DNA of 64,000 bases from assembly GCA_035532415.1 (NCBI GenBank), contig DATKRB010000023.1, positions 86,060-150,059 on the forward strand, given 5' to 3'. Made by a program: the position numbers and the translations under genes. Shown here piece after piece: positions 30,291 through 40,762 of this stretch (position 1 is its first letter; every line of letters begins with the position of its first letter). The notes beneath the pieces are model-generated. The model did not search any database, was not told where the DNA came from, and saw only the letters and a program-made list of their open reading frames with translations. This DNA comes from DATKRB01 sp035532415 (GTDB taxonomy: Bacteria > Actinomycetota > Acidimicrobiia > Acidimicrobiales > RAAP-2).

Positions 30291-31574
30291 GTGGACACGT
30301 CGAGCCCGGGTGCAGCCGGGGCCATCGGAGGGGCGGCACCCAAGGTCGTGCTCGGGGTCAGCGGGGGCATCGCCGCGTACAAGGCCGTGGAGGTCTGTCG
30401 CCGGCTGGTGGACGCCGGGGTGCACGTCGTCCCGGTCCTCACGCCGTCTGCGACCAGGTTCGTCGGTGAGGTCACCTTCTCGGCGCTCGCCTCCGAGCCC
30501 GCGCAGAGGAGCCTGTGGGACGAGGGCTCGCCGATCCCCCACACCGCGCTGGGCCAGCAGGCCGACCTGGTCCTGGTCGTGCCCGCCACCGCCCACCTGC
30601 TCGCCCGCTACGCGGCCGGCCTGGCCGACGACCTGCTCACGGCCACGCTGCTGGCCACCCGGGCGCCGGTGATCGTCTGCCCGGCGATGCACACCGAGAT
30701 GTGGGAGCACGCGTCGGTTCAGGAGAACCTCGCCACGTTGCGGCGCCGGGGCGTCCTGGTGGTGGAGCCCGAGGAGGGACGTCTGGCCGGGGGGGACCGG
30801 GGAGCCGGCCGGCTGGCCGATCCGGCATCGATCGTCGCCCGGGTTCTCGAGGTGCTCCGCGGGGTGGCCGCGGCCGGCACGGGAGCGGCCACCGGCTCCG
30901 GCGACCTGTCGGGCCACCGGATGGCGGTCAGCGCCGGCGGGACCCGCGAGCCGCTCGACCCGGTCCGCTTCCTGACGAACCGCTCCTCGGGGAAGCAGGG
31001 TCATGCACTGGCCGAGGCGGCCGCCCGGCGAGGGGCCACGGTGACCCTGGTCACCGCTTCGGCCCTTCCCGTCCCCCCCGGGGTCACCGGGGTGCACGTG
31101 GAGACGGCCGCCGAGATGGAGAGCGCCATGCTGGAGGCGGCGGCCGAGGCCGACGTGGTGGTGATGGCGGCCGCCGTCGCCGACTTCCGCCCCAAGACGT
31201 CTGCGCCCCGCAAGCTGACGAAGGACGAGGGCATCCCGGACCTGGTGCTCGAGCCCACCCCCGACATCCTGGCGGCGCTGGCCGCCGGCCGCCGGCCGGG
31301 GCAGGTGCTCGTCGGGTTCGCCGCGGAGACCGACCAGGTTCGCGAGCGGGCTCGCCGCAAGCTCACCCGCAAGGCGGTCGACCTGCTGGTGGTGAACGAC
31401 GTGACGGCCGAGGGGGCGGGCTTCGACCACGACACGAACGTGGTCACCATCATGGGCGCCGACGGCGAGGAGGTCGACCTGCCCCTGATGTCGAAGCTCG
31501 CAGTGGCCGATGCCGTTTTGGATAGGGTGAAGGCCCGGTTCGGCCAGCAGTGGTCCGGATCGGCCGGCAATTGA
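30291..31574 (+). CDS. coaBC: bifunctional phosphopantothenoylcysteine decarboxylase / phosphopantothenate--cysteine ligase
   Basis: 427 residues. The N-terminal flavoprotein half has GVSGGIAAYKAVEVCRRL and APVIVCPAMHTEMWEH. The C-terminal half has the CoaB signature GGTREPLDPVRFLTNRSSG, and NDVTAEGAGFDHDTNVV. It carries out two successive steps of coenzyme A synthesis. GTG at 30291 follows rpoZ by 31 bases without a strong Shine-Dalgarno. Confidence 0.96.
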   Translation: MDTSSPGAAGAIGGAAPKVVLGVSGGIAAYKAVEVCRRLVDAGVHVVPVLTPSATRFVGEVTFSALASEPAQRSLWDEGSPIPHTALGQQADLVLVVPATAHLLARYAAGLADDLLTATLLATRAPVIVCPAMHTEMWEHASVQENLATLRRRGVLVVEPEEGRLAGGDRGAGRLADPASIVARVLEVLRGVAAAGTGAATGSGDLSGHRMAVSAGGTREPLDPVRFLTNRSSGKQGHALAEAAARRGATVTLVTASALPVPPGVTGVHVETAAEMESAMLEAAAEADVVVMAAAVADFRPKTSAPRKLTKDEGIPDLVLEPTPDILAALAAGRRPGQVLVGFAAETDQVRERARRKLTRKAVDLLVVNDVTAEGAGFDHDTNVVTIMGADGEEVDLPLMSKLAVADAVLDRVKARFGQQWSGSAGN

Positions 31575-31611
31575 TGCGGGATACCGGCGAACCACCCAGG
31601 GAGCAGGCGAC

Positions 31612-32804
<1,193 letters not shown>

Positions 32805-32808
<4 letters not shown>

Positions 32809-34706
32809 CGGAGCCGGCTCCGGCGTCCGGGGGTCGGGGCGAGGCGGGCCTCCGGGTCGTTCCCGTCCTTCCCGACGTGCCGGCGCTGGGCCGGACGTTC
32901 GACTACCTCGTGCCCGCCAGGTGGGACGGGGAGGTCCGCACCGGCACGAGGGTCCGGATCGCCCTCCACGGGCGCCGGGTCGGTGGATGGGTCGTGGCGG
33001 ACCGGAGCGTGCCCCCTCCCGGCGTCGACCTGCGCCCCCTGGCCGGATTGTCGGGTTGGGGACCACCCGCGGGTGTGATCGACCTGGCCAGGTGGGCCGC
33101 GTGGCGTTGGGCCGGGCCCGTTGCCGCCTTCCTGCGGACCGCCTCACCGGACCGCAACGTCGCGTCCGTTCCCGTGCCCCCTCCCTACGTGGCACCGATC
33201 GCCCCCGGCCCCGGGGGCCCGGCGCGGGCGGGAGAGGCGGAGCTCCGTTCCGCGGCCGAGGAGGCGTTCGCCCGGGTGGACGTGCCGACCATGCTCCGGG
33301 TTCCCCCGGCCACCGACCTCTTGCCGCTGGTGGAGGAGGTGGTGCGCCGCGGGGCTCCGACACCCAGCCCCGGCGGGGCTCCGACACCCAGCCCCGGCGG
33401 GGCGGTTCTCGTGCTGGTTCCGAACCTCGGGTGGGCGGACCGCCTGGCGACGAGGTTGGCTCGCCGTGGCGTACCCGTCGCCTCGGGCTGGGACGAGGCG
33501 GCGGCGGGCTGGCCGGTGGTGATCGGGTCGCGTGCTGCCGCCTGGTCGCCGGTCCCGCGTCTGCGCGCCGTCGTCGTGCTCGATGCCCACGACGAGGCCT
33601 ATCGCGAGGAGCGGGCACCGACATCGACCGCGTGGGAGATCCTGGTGGAGCGGGCCCGTCGCGAGGCCGTCCCCTGCCTGCTGGTCTCGCCCTGCCCTTC
33701 CGTCGTGCAGCTGCACCGCACCAGGCTTCGGACGGTGAGCCGGCCGCTCGAGCGCGGCGGGTGGCCGAGGTTCGTGGTCGTCGACCGGCGCGGGGCCGAC
33801 CCGCGGACCGGGCTCCTGTCCGAGGAGCTGGTAGCCGCCGCGCAGCGGCAGGTCGCCGCGGGCGGTCGGGTGGTCTGTGTGCTGAACCGGACCGGACGGG
33901 CCCGGTTGTTGGCCTGCGCGTCGTGCGGCGAGCTGGCCCGTTGCGAGCATTGCGCCCGCTCCGTCGAGCAGGTCGAGCAGATCCTCCGTTGCCGGGGTTG
34001 CGGGGAGGAGCGACCCCAGGTGTGCGCGTCGTGCGGATCGACGAGATTGCGCGTGCTGCGGCCGGGCGTGGCCCGGCTGCGCGAGGAGCTCGAGGCCCTC
34101 CTCAGGGTGCCGGTGCGTGAGGTTTCCGGTCCCGGCGTCCCCGCCAGGTCGGCGCCCGGGGAGGGTGAGGACGCCGGAGACCCGGGCGGGTCCGCGGTCC
34201 TGGTCGGCACCGAGGCGGTGCTCCACCGGGTACGGCAGGCCTCCCTCGTGGCCTTTCTCGACTTCGACCAGCACCTGTTGGCCCCGAGGTTCACCGCCGG
34301 CGAGGAGTCGCTGACATTGCTCGCCCGTGCCGGGAGACTGGTGGGCGGCCGGTCCGACGACGATCGGGGGACCCCGAGCGCGGTGCTCGTCCAGACGAGG
34401 CTCCCGGACCACGAGGTGCTGGGCGCCGCCGTGCGCGGGGATCCCGGACTGTTGGCCCGGCCCGAGCTTGCCCTGCGCCGGGAATTGTCGCTGCCCCCGG
34501 TGGGCGCCATGGCGCTCGCGTCGGGGACCGGAGCAGGGGAGTTCGCTGCGCAGGCCGCCGCCGGGGGCGGCACCGAGGCGGCGGACCTCGGCGACGGTCG
34601 CTGGCTGTTGCGGTCGGCCACGACGCGGGAGCTCTGCGATGCCTTGGCCCGGGTCCCCCGTCCCCGCGGGCGCCTCCGGGTGGAGGTGGACCCGACGACG
34701 GTGTGA
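32805..34706 (+). CDS. priA: PriA-like replication restart protein, helicase motifs lost; probable CTG start
   Basis: About 633 residues. The N-terminal 3'-DNA-binding domain (VPALGRTFDYLVP, GTRVRIALHGRRVGGWV) and the zinc-binding block with four CxxC pairs (CASC, CEHC, CRGC, CASC) identify PriA. No Walker A GxGKT or DEAH is present: the place of motif II reads VVLDAHDEAYREE. Actinobacterial PriA proteins are known to have degenerate helicase motifs, so this one likely acts as a scaffold. No ATG/GTG precedes the conserved N-terminus; CTG at 32805 overlaps the metK TGA as CTGA. Confidence 0.88.
33351..33398 (+). repeat. 24-bp tandem duplication inside priA
   Basis: Two identical 24-base copies (33351-33374, 33375-33398), in frame, encoding GAPTPSPG twice in a linker between the N-terminal domain and the degenerate motor domain. 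Confidence 0.9.
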
Positions 34707-34769
34707 GATGCCCGCTGATCCGCCTGTGTGCCCGCCCCGGTCCGCGTTCGATGCCGATGCCGGTGTGGG

Positions 34770-34789
34770 GCCTCCGCCCCGACGGAGGC
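34770..34789 (+). terminator. hairpin downstream of priA
   Basis: GCCTCCG (34770-34776), loop CCCCGA, CGGAGGC (34783-34789): a perfect 7-bp stem just after priA and before the def promoter. No U-run follows (AATTACCC), so it could be a weak terminator or part of the def control region. Confidence 0.4.
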
Positions 34790-34800
34790 AATTACCCAAT

Positions 34801-34806
34801 TACCAT
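34801..34806 (+). promoter_or_regulatory. -10 element of def
   Basis: TACCAT lies 6 bases before the GTG at 34813, in an unusually AT-rich patch (AATTACCCAATTACCAT). It supports that GTG as a leaderless start. Confidence 0.55.
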
Positions 34807-34812
34807 GGTGCG

Positions 34813-35349
34813 GTGGCCACGTACCCCATAAGGCTATACGGCGACCCCGTCCTCCGGCAGCCCACCCGCGAGGTGGCGGAGATCGACGGCTCCGTCGCCA
34901 AGTTGGTGGCCGACATGATCGAGACGATGTACGCGGCCCCGGGTATAGGTCTGGCGGCCAACCAGGTGGGGGTCCAGCGTCGCCTTTTCGTGTACGACAT
35001 CGGCGAGGGCCCGCGGACGGTGATCAACCCCCGGATCGTCGAGAGCACCGGTGAATGGGCCTACGAAGAGGGCTGCCTCTCGATCCCGGGCCTCAGCTGG
35101 GACGTGGTCCGGCCGAACGAGGTGCACCTGATCGGCCTCGATCTGGAGGGCAACGAGGTGTCCATCGAAGCCGACACGCTCGAGGCGCGGTGCTTGCAGC
35201 ACGAGATCGACCACCTCGACGGCGTCCTGCTCGTCGAACGCCTCGACGAGGACCAGCGGCGCGAGGCGCGTCGGGTGCTCCGGGCGCGCGCCCTCCTGCT
35301 GCCCGTCGGGCCGGATCCCGATGGGCTCGCCGAGCCGAACCGCCCGTAG
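34813..35349 (+). CDS. def: peptide deformylase
   Basis: 178 residues. The three zinc-enzyme motifs are intact: GIGLAANQVG, EGCLSIPG (Cys ligand) and HEIDHLDG (two His ligands and catalytic Glu). It removes the formyl group from nascent proteins; fmt, 25 bases downstream, adds it, so the pair is the usual def-fmt unit. The frame is open far upstream through priA, but the conserved N-terminus and -10 spacing place the start at this GTG. Confidence 0.96.
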   Translation: MATYPIRLYGDPVLRQPTREVAEIDGSVAKLVADMIETMYAAPGIGLAANQVGVQRRLFVYDIGEGPRTVINPRIVESTGEWAYEEGCLSIPGLSWDVVRPNEVHLIGLDLEGNEVSIEADTLEARCLQHEIDHLDGVLLVERLDEDQRREARRVLRARALLLPVGPDPDGLAEPNRP

Positions 35350-35374
35350 CGCGCGCGAGCTTCGGGGGAGTGCC

Positions 35375-36271
35375 GTGTCGACCCGCATCGCGTTCCTCGG
35401 GACGCCCGCCGCCGCCGTCCCGTCGCTCGAGGCGCTGGTGAGGGCAGGGCACTCCGTCTCCCTGGTGGTGAGCCGACCGGACCGCCGCCGGGGCAGGGGG
35501 TCGGGGATCTCGCCCAGCCCCGTGAAGGAGGCTGCCCTGCGACTGGGCCTCGTGGTCACCGACCGCCTCGAGGACGTGGTGGACGTCGGGGTCGACCTCG
35601 GCGTGGTGGTTGCCTACGGCCGGATCATCCCGGCGGCGGTGCTCCACCGGGTGCCCATGGTGAACCTCCACTTCTCGCTGCTGCCGCGGTGGCGGGGGGC
35701 GGCACCCGTCGAACGGGCGATCCTCGCCGGCGACCGGACGACGGGCGTCTGCCTGATGACGGTGGAGGAAGGTCTCGACACAGGGCCCGTCCACGCCCGG
35801 GTGGAGGTACCGATCGGACCGGAGGAGACGGCCGAGGAGCTCCGGGAGCGCTTGGCCGGACTGGGGGCGGACGTGCTGGTGCAGGGCCTCAAAGGTGTCC
35901 TCACCCGGGGCCCGGGGGCGCTCCCCGAGCCTGAGCCCCAGACGGGCGAGACGACCTACGCGGCCAAGATCACGCCGGGCGAGCGCGAGCTGCACTGGGA
36001 GGACCCGGCCGAGCGGCTCGACCGGGTGGTGCGGATCGGCGGGGCGCGTTCGACCTTCAGGGGACGGCGGCTCCGCGTCCTGCGCGCCGTGCCGATCGAC
36101 GGCGGCGGGCCGGCCCGGGCCGAGCCGGGCACGCTGATGGGCACCTCGGTGACGGCGGGGACCGGTGCGCTCGAGCTCCTGCAGGTACAGCCCGAGGGCT
36201 CCCGCCCGATGACGGCCGCGGACTGGCTGCGCGGTGCCCGTCCCGTCGAGGGCGAGAGGCTCGGCGGCTGA
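35375..36271 (+). CDS. fmt: methionyl-tRNA formyltransferase
   Basis: 298 residues. RIAFLGTPAAAVPSLEAL opens the formyltransferase domain; NLHFSLLPRWRGAAPVERAI is the folate/active-site signature and GLDTGPV follows. The C-terminal OB-like domain has TYAAKITPGERELHW. It formylates initiator Met-tRNA. GTG with GGGGGAG five bases upstream. Its TGA overlaps a CTG that opens the decayed fragment downstream. Confidence 0.96.
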   Translation: MSTRIAFLGTPAAAVPSLEALVRAGHSVSLVVSRPDRRRGRGSGISPSPVKEAALRLGLVVTDRLEDVVDVGVDLGVVVAYGRIIPAAVLHRVPMVNLHFSLLPRWRGAAPVERAILAGDRTTGVCLMTVEEGLDTGPVHARVEVPIGPEETAEELRERLAGLGADVLVQGLKGVLTRGPGALPEPEPQTGETTYAAKITPGERELHWEDPAERLDRVVRIGGARSTFRGRRLRVLRAVPIDGGGPARAEPGTLMGTSVTAGTGALELLQVQPEGSRPMTAADWLRGARPVEGERLGG

Positions 36272-36408
36272 CGACCCTTGCGGCCCTTGCGTCGATCGAC
36301 TCCCATTGCCCGGCCCCAGAGTTCATGATCGGCGCGCTGTCGCAGATCACCGAGAACATCCGCCTGGGATTTCTCGACGTCGTTGCCACCCCGGCGAGCC
36401 GACGTTAG
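36268..36408 (+). pseudogene. remnant of a luciferase-like (LLM) flavin monooxygenase
   Basis: The frame from 36268 to the TAG at 36408 gives 46 residues, the middle of which reads SHCPAPEFMIGALSQITENI then RLGF. This resembles the N-terminal block of LLM-class oxidoreductases, where a His-Ser-x-x-Pro-Glu stretch is followed by a TExIRLG strand. The rest of such a protein (about 330 residues) is absent and the reading ends in unrelated sequence, so I read it as a truncated relic. No start other than CTG or an internal ATG (36325) is available. Confidence 0.45.
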
Positions 36409-36539
36409 CCTCCATCGAAATTGCCGGTATCGAATATGCAACACGGGGGCCATGTGCTCGGGGCGGTACCTCGAGTGGCTTTGCTCGATCGTCGCTCGGG
36501 TCGCGTGGAGACCGATGGTGGGAGCGAAAGGGAGCGACG

Positions 36540-37349
36540 ATGATCGACCTGGGTCTTGGGGGGAAACGTGCGGTCGTGTCGGGAGCGGGGTACATCCCCG
36601 AGCGGGCCGGCCACGGACGGCACAGCGCGCTGAAGCTCGCGGACGCCGGGGCCACGGTCGCCTGCATCGACATCGACGCGGGCAGGGCGAGCGGGATCGT
36701 CACGGAGATAGGGGCAGCGGGGGGCAAGGCGTTCCCCGTCGTGGCGGACATGACCGACCGGGGCCAGGTGGAACGGGCGCTCGACGAAGCGGTCGCCGGC
36801 CTGGGTGGGATCGACGTGTGCGTCGACATCATCGGCAAGGCCACGTGGGACAAGGTGGAGGACTTCACCGAGGAGGACTGGGGCTGGTCGATCCAGAACA
36901 ACCTGACCCAGGTCTTCCACTTGTTCCAAGCCGCCGGCCGGCACATGGTCCGCCAAGGGGCAGGTGGCTCCATGGTGGCCCTCGCCTCGGTGGACGGGAT
37001 CGCGGCCGCGGCGTACCACGCCGCGTACGGGGCGGCGAAGGCCGGTGTGATCTCGCTGGCCAAGACCTTCGCCTACGAGCTGGGGCGGTACGGGATCCGG
37101 GTCAACGCGGTGGCCCCCGGCAACGTCGGAGGCGGGAACGAGGACCAGCCCGAGGGCCACTACGCGGTCGACTCGATCAACCCACTTGCCGCGCCCCGGG
37201 GCAGCGACATCGCGAACGCCGTCCTGTTCCTGTCCTCGGGGCTCGCTGCCCGGATCACCGGACAGACACTCGTCGTGGACGGGGGCGCCACCGTGAAGGC
37301 GCTCTGGGACATGGACGCCGAGAGCATCTCCGCCTACCGCCGGTACTGA
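36540..37349 (+). CDS. SDR-family oxidoreductase
   Basis: 269 residues. Active-site YGAAK and the Ser of ALASVDGI are present and RITGQTLVVDGG ends the core. The glycine-rich motif is unusual: SGAGYIPERAGHGRHSA, with about five extra residues compared with TGxxxGIG. Substrate unknown; the CoA transferase downstream suggests a hydroxyacyl-CoA, steroid-like or similar substrate. ATG has AAAGGGAG six bases upstream. The 131 bases between the LLM relic and this gene include an AT-rich patch (about 36416-36440) with a direct repeat of ATCGAA that may be a promoter or operator. Confidence 0.88.
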   Translation: MIDLGLGGKRAVVSGAGYIPERAGHGRHSALKLADAGATVACIDIDAGRASGIVTEIGAAGGKAFPVVADMTDRGQVERALDEAVAGLGGIDVCVDIIGKATWDKVEDFTEEDWGWSIQNNLTQVFHLFQAAGRHMVRQGAGGSMVALASVDGIAAAAYHAAYGAAKAGVISLAKTFAYELGRYGIRVNAVAPGNVGGGNEDQPEGHYAVDSINPLAAPRGSDIANAVLFLSSGLAARITGQTLVVDGGATVKALWDMDAESISAYRRY

Positions 37350-37473
37350 GCGGGACTGAGGAGCGGGCCGGCATGGCGTCGCTAGGATCTCGACGCGCGG
37401 CACGAGCCGAGGTGCCCGTGGGCCCCGTCGACTCCGGACCGGGGGGTTGTAACGGCCGAATGGAGGGATCGCG

Positions 37474-39993
37474 TTGCGACAGCTGCTGAGCGGGATCAGG
37501 GTGGTGGAGCTCGCAGAGGGGATCGCAGGGAGCTACTGCGGGAAGCTGTTGGCCGACCTGGGCGCCGATGTCGTGAAGGTGGAGGCTCCCTCGGGGGACC
37601 CGCTCCGCCACGAGCCTGGCCCTGTCGGGTCCGATGGCCTGTACCGCGGCGGTGCGTTCCTCCATCTCAACACCAACAAGCGCAGCACCGTCATGGACCC
37701 GGCGACCGCCGCCGGCCGGGATCGTCTCGGACGCCTCGTCGCGCGGTCGCAGCTCGTCATCGAGTCGACAGGGCCCGGCCGGCTCGACACCTGGGGGCTC
37801 ACCTGGGATGCGATTCGGCAGCGATCGCCCGGGGTCTCCGTCGTCAGTATCAGCGGCTTCGGCGCCACCGGACCTTACGCGCAGTACCGGTGGGACGACC
37901 TCGTCGTCCAGGCCGTCGGCGGCGCCCTGCTGCTGCAGGGGCGCAAGGACCAGGACCCACTCCGCCTGCCTGCCCACCTCGGGTTGTACTTCGTCGGGAG
38001 CATGGCGGCGCTCGGCGGGCTGGCGGCGGTGGTTCTGACCGGATCGGGTGGGGACGGCTCCTTCGTCGATTGCGCCGCGGTGGAAGCGCTGGCCACGCTG
38101 CCCGCTCGTCAGGCCCCGTTCCTCGCCTTCCAGTACCGCGGCTGCGTGCCTGCCACGTCGGGGCTGAGCTCGTCGAGCGGCGAAACGCTCATCCCGACGG
38201 GCGTGTACCCCTGCGCCGACGGCTACATGGCGATGATGTCGACCCCGCAGCAGCTCGACGAGATGCTCGAGGTCCTCGACGACGACGACCTGAGGGCGGC
38301 GTTCGCCAGGCCCGACGCCTTTGAGCGGGGCGAGACCAAGGAAGCGGTCGACGCCGCCCTGTACCCCTGGCTGCTCGAGCGCACCCGCGCCGAGGCGACG
38401 GCGGCCGCCCAACGGGTCGGTTGGCCGTTGGCCGGGATCAACACGCCTGACGAGGTGCTCGCGGCCGACCATCTCCACCAGCGGGGGTTCTGGGTTCACG
38501 CCGACGATCCCGGAGCCGGTTCGATCGACCTGCCCGGGCCGCCGTGTGTGTTCGCCGAAGGGGGATGGAAGCTGCGGCGGCTCGCACCGGGCCTCGGGGA
38601 GCACGACGCCGAGATAGCCGCCGAGCTCGAGGCAACGACGGAGGAGGCCGCCCGCCCCGAGCCCCTGGGCCTCGCCGGTGCCGCGACGACCGGATCTCGG
38701 CGGCTCCCGCTCGATGGGATCCGCGTGCTCGACATGACCACGGTGTGGGCGGGGCCCTACGCCACCATGCTCCTCGCCGACTTGGGCGCCGAGGTGATCC
38801 GGGTCGAGAACCCCTGGGTGCTGCCGCCCACGACCAAGGGCTACCACGCCCGACCGGTCATCACGAACCTCGGGTTCCTCGGATCCCTGTACGGCCCGCC
38901 CGGCGCCGGCCGACCCGACCGACCGTGGAACCGCCACGCCATGAACAATTCGCTGGCCCGCAACAAGCTGTCCTGCACGGTCGACACCCGCCGCCCGGAG
39001 GGCCGCGAGCTCCTGATGCGGCTGGCCGAGCGCTCGGACGTGTTCATCGACAACTTCAAGGCCAGCGGCCTCGCCCGCATGGGGATCGCGCTGAGCGAGC
39101 TGCAGGCCCGCAACCCGCGCCTCGTCGTCGTCCGGATGCCGCCCGCGGGGACCACGGGGGACTGGTCGGGTTACACGGGGTTCGGTGCCCAGTTCGACGG
39201 GCTCACCGGCCTGATGTCCCTGTGCGGGCACCGCGGGTCCGACCTCACGGCCAGCCCGGCGACCACGTACATGGACGGCGCCTCCGGCCCCGGCGCCGCC
39301 TTCGCCACAGTTGCCGCGCTGCGCTACCGGGAGCGGACGGGACGCGGGCAGGTGGTTGAGCTGGCCCAGAGCGAGAACGTGCTCAACCACCTGGGGGACG
39401 TGTTCGTCGACTGCCAGCTCGGGGTCGAGCCGGAACGGATGGGGAACCGGGACCAGTGGCTCGCCCCGCAGGGCCTGTACCGCTGCCTGGGCGAGGATCG
39501 CTGGCTCGCCATCTCGGTGGGTGACGACGGTGCCTGGCGCGCCCTGGCCGGCGCCATGGGCCGCCCGGAGCTCGGGCAGGATCCGCGGTTCGCCGACGCC
39601 GCTTCACGCCGCGCCCGTCACGACGAGCTCGACGCGCTCATCGGCGCGTGGGCGGCGGACCAGGAACTGCTCGAGGCTTTCCACACCCTTCAGGAGGCGG
39701 GCGTGACCGCCGGCCCGCTTCTCGACGACGGGCTGTTCGCCGACGACCCCCAGCTCCGGGACCGGGGATGGCTGCGCCCTCTCGAGAGCCTCGACGTCGG
39801 CACCCACCTGCATCCGGGCTTCGCCTTCCGCGGCGTGCCCCAGGCCTGGCGCCGGGGCTCGCCGACCCTCGGGGAGGACAACGAGTACGTCTACAAGGAG
39901 ATCCTCGAAGTCTCCGACGAGGACTACGAACGCTACCGCGACGAGAAGATCCTGGCCGAGGACTATCTCGATCCCTCCGGCCGACCTTTCTGA
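37474..39993 (+). CDS. two-domain CaiB/BaiF family III CoA transferase
   Basis: 839 residues, twice the family's about 400. Two full class III domains are joined: one from LLSGIRVVELAEGIAGSY, the second from about residue 410 at PLDGIRVLDMTTVWAGPY. The first domain keeps an Asp at the likely nucleophile site (GSFVDCAA); the second has GQVVELAQSEN, with Glu there. It should move CoA between carboxylic acids without free intermediates. TTG start at 37474 has GGAGGG eight bases upstream. It ends 1 base before rpe's start context, so it shares a transcript with rpe. Codon use looks like its neighbours'. Confidence 0.88.
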   Translation: MRQLLSGIRVVELAEGIAGSYCGKLLADLGADVVKVEAPSGDPLRHEPGPVGSDGLYRGGAFLHLNTNKRSTVMDPATAAGRDRLGRLVARSQLVIESTGPGRLDTWGLTWDAIRQRSPGVSVVSISGFGATGPYAQYRWDDLVVQAVGGALLLQGRKDQDPLRLPAHLGLYFVGSMAALGGLAAVVLTGSGGDGSFVDCAAVEALATLPARQAPFLAFQYRGCVPATSGLSSSSGETLIPTGVYPCADGYMAMMSTPQQLDEMLEVLDDDDLRAAFARPDAFERGETKEAVDAALYPWLLERTRAEATAAAQRVGWPLAGINTPDEVLAADHLHQRGFWVHADDPGAGSIDLPGPPCVFAEGGWKLRRLAPGLGEHDAEIAAELEATTEEAARPEPLGLAGAATTGSRRLPLDGIRVLDMTTVWAGPYATMLLADLGAEVIRVENPWVLPPTTKGYHARPVITNLGFLGSLYGPPGAGRPDRPWNRHAMNNSLARNKLSCTVDTRRPEGRELLMRLAERSDVFIDNFKASGLARMGIALSELQARNPRLVVVRMPPAGTTGDWSGYTGFGAQFDGLTGLMSLCGHRGSDLTASPATTYMDGASGPGAAFATVAALRYRERTGRGQVVELAQSENVLNHLGDVFVDCQLGVEPERMGNRDQWLAPQGLYRCLGEDRWLAISVGDDGAWRALAGAMGRPELGQDPRFADAASRRARHDELDALIGAWAADQELLEAFHTLQEAGVTAGPLLDDGLFADDPQLRDRGWLRPLESLDVGTHLHPGFAFRGVPQAWRRGSPTLGEDNEYVYKEILEVSDEDYERYRDEKILAEDYLDPSGRPF

Positions 39994-39994
39994 G

Positions 39995-40762
39995 ATGGGA
40001 TCACCCGCCGGAGCCCCCGGGCCCGGGACCGGGCAGGTGCCGAGGGACGCGGGGACGCCCGGGGCCGTGAAGGTGGCGCCCTCGTTGCTCTCCGCCGACT
40101 TCGGTGCCCTTGCCGAGGCCGTCGGGGAGGTCGCCGCGGTGGCCGACTGGCTGCACCTCGACGTGATGGACGGCCACTTCGTGCCCAACCTGACGATCGG
40201 CCCGCCGGTCGTCGCCTCCCTGCGGCGGCATTCGGGGCTCTTCTTCGATTGCCATCTCATGATGACGGACCCCGGTGACTACTTGCGGTCCTTCCGCGAC
40301 GCCGGTGCGGACGGCTGCACCGTTCATGCCGAGATCGGCGGTACCGACGACCTGATCGCCGAGATGCGCAGCCTCGGGCTCCGGGTCGGCCTTGCGGTGA
40401 ACCCCGACACCCCGTTCAGCGCGCTCGAAGCCCACCTGCACCAGGTCGACCTGGTGCTGTGCATGACGGTGTTCCCGGGGTTCGGGGGCCAGGAGTTCAT
40501 GGGGGAGGTGATGGCCAAGGTGGGGGAGGTCCGCCGGGCGGCGACCAGGCAGGGCCTCGCCCTGGACGTGCAGGTGGACGGCGGGATCGACGAGCGGACC
40601 GCCGGGTTGGCGACGGCGGCAGGTGCGAACGTGCTCGTGGCCGGCAGCGCGGTGTTCGGCCACGAGCGGCCGTGGGAGCGGGTGGAGGCGATCCGGCGGG
40701 CAGCGGTGGCCGCCGTCCCGCCGGACCGTCGTTTCGAACCGATCCCACCTGCACCCGGGTAG
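39995..40762 (+). CDS. rpe: ribulose-phosphate 3-epimerase
   Basis: 255 residues; the TIM-barrel core starts at VKVAPSLLSADF (GTG at 40067), so either the first 24 Gly/Pro-rich residues are an extension or the true start is internal. DVMDGHFVPNLTIGP and VQVDGGIDERT carry the metal and catalytic residues. It interconverts ribulose- and xylulose-5-phosphate; ribulose-5-phosphate is also the substrate of ribBA downstream. Its TAG overlaps the -10 of the rib unit. Confidence 0.95.
   Translation: MGSPAGAPGPGTGQVPRDAGTPGAVKVAPSLLSADFGALAEAVGEVAAVADWLHLDVMDGHFVPNLTIGPPVVASLRRHSGLFFDCHLMMTDPGDYLRSFRDAGADGCTVHAEIGGTDDLIAEMRSLGLRVGLAVNPDTPFSALEAHLHQVDLVLCMTVFPGFGGQEFMGEVMAKVGEVRRAATRQGLALDVQVDGGIDERTAGLATAAGANVLVAGSAVFGHERPWERVEAIRRAAVAAVPPDRRFEPIPPAPG

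Noticed and set aside
31575..31611. SAM riboswitch before metK
   Set aside because: Only 37 bases separate metK from coaBC, too short for known SAM aptamers of this position, and metK looks co-transcribed.
36310..36408. Small intact gene starting at ATG 36325
   Set aside because: The LLM-like similarity begins before this ATG, so the ORF is better read as part of a decayed larger gene.
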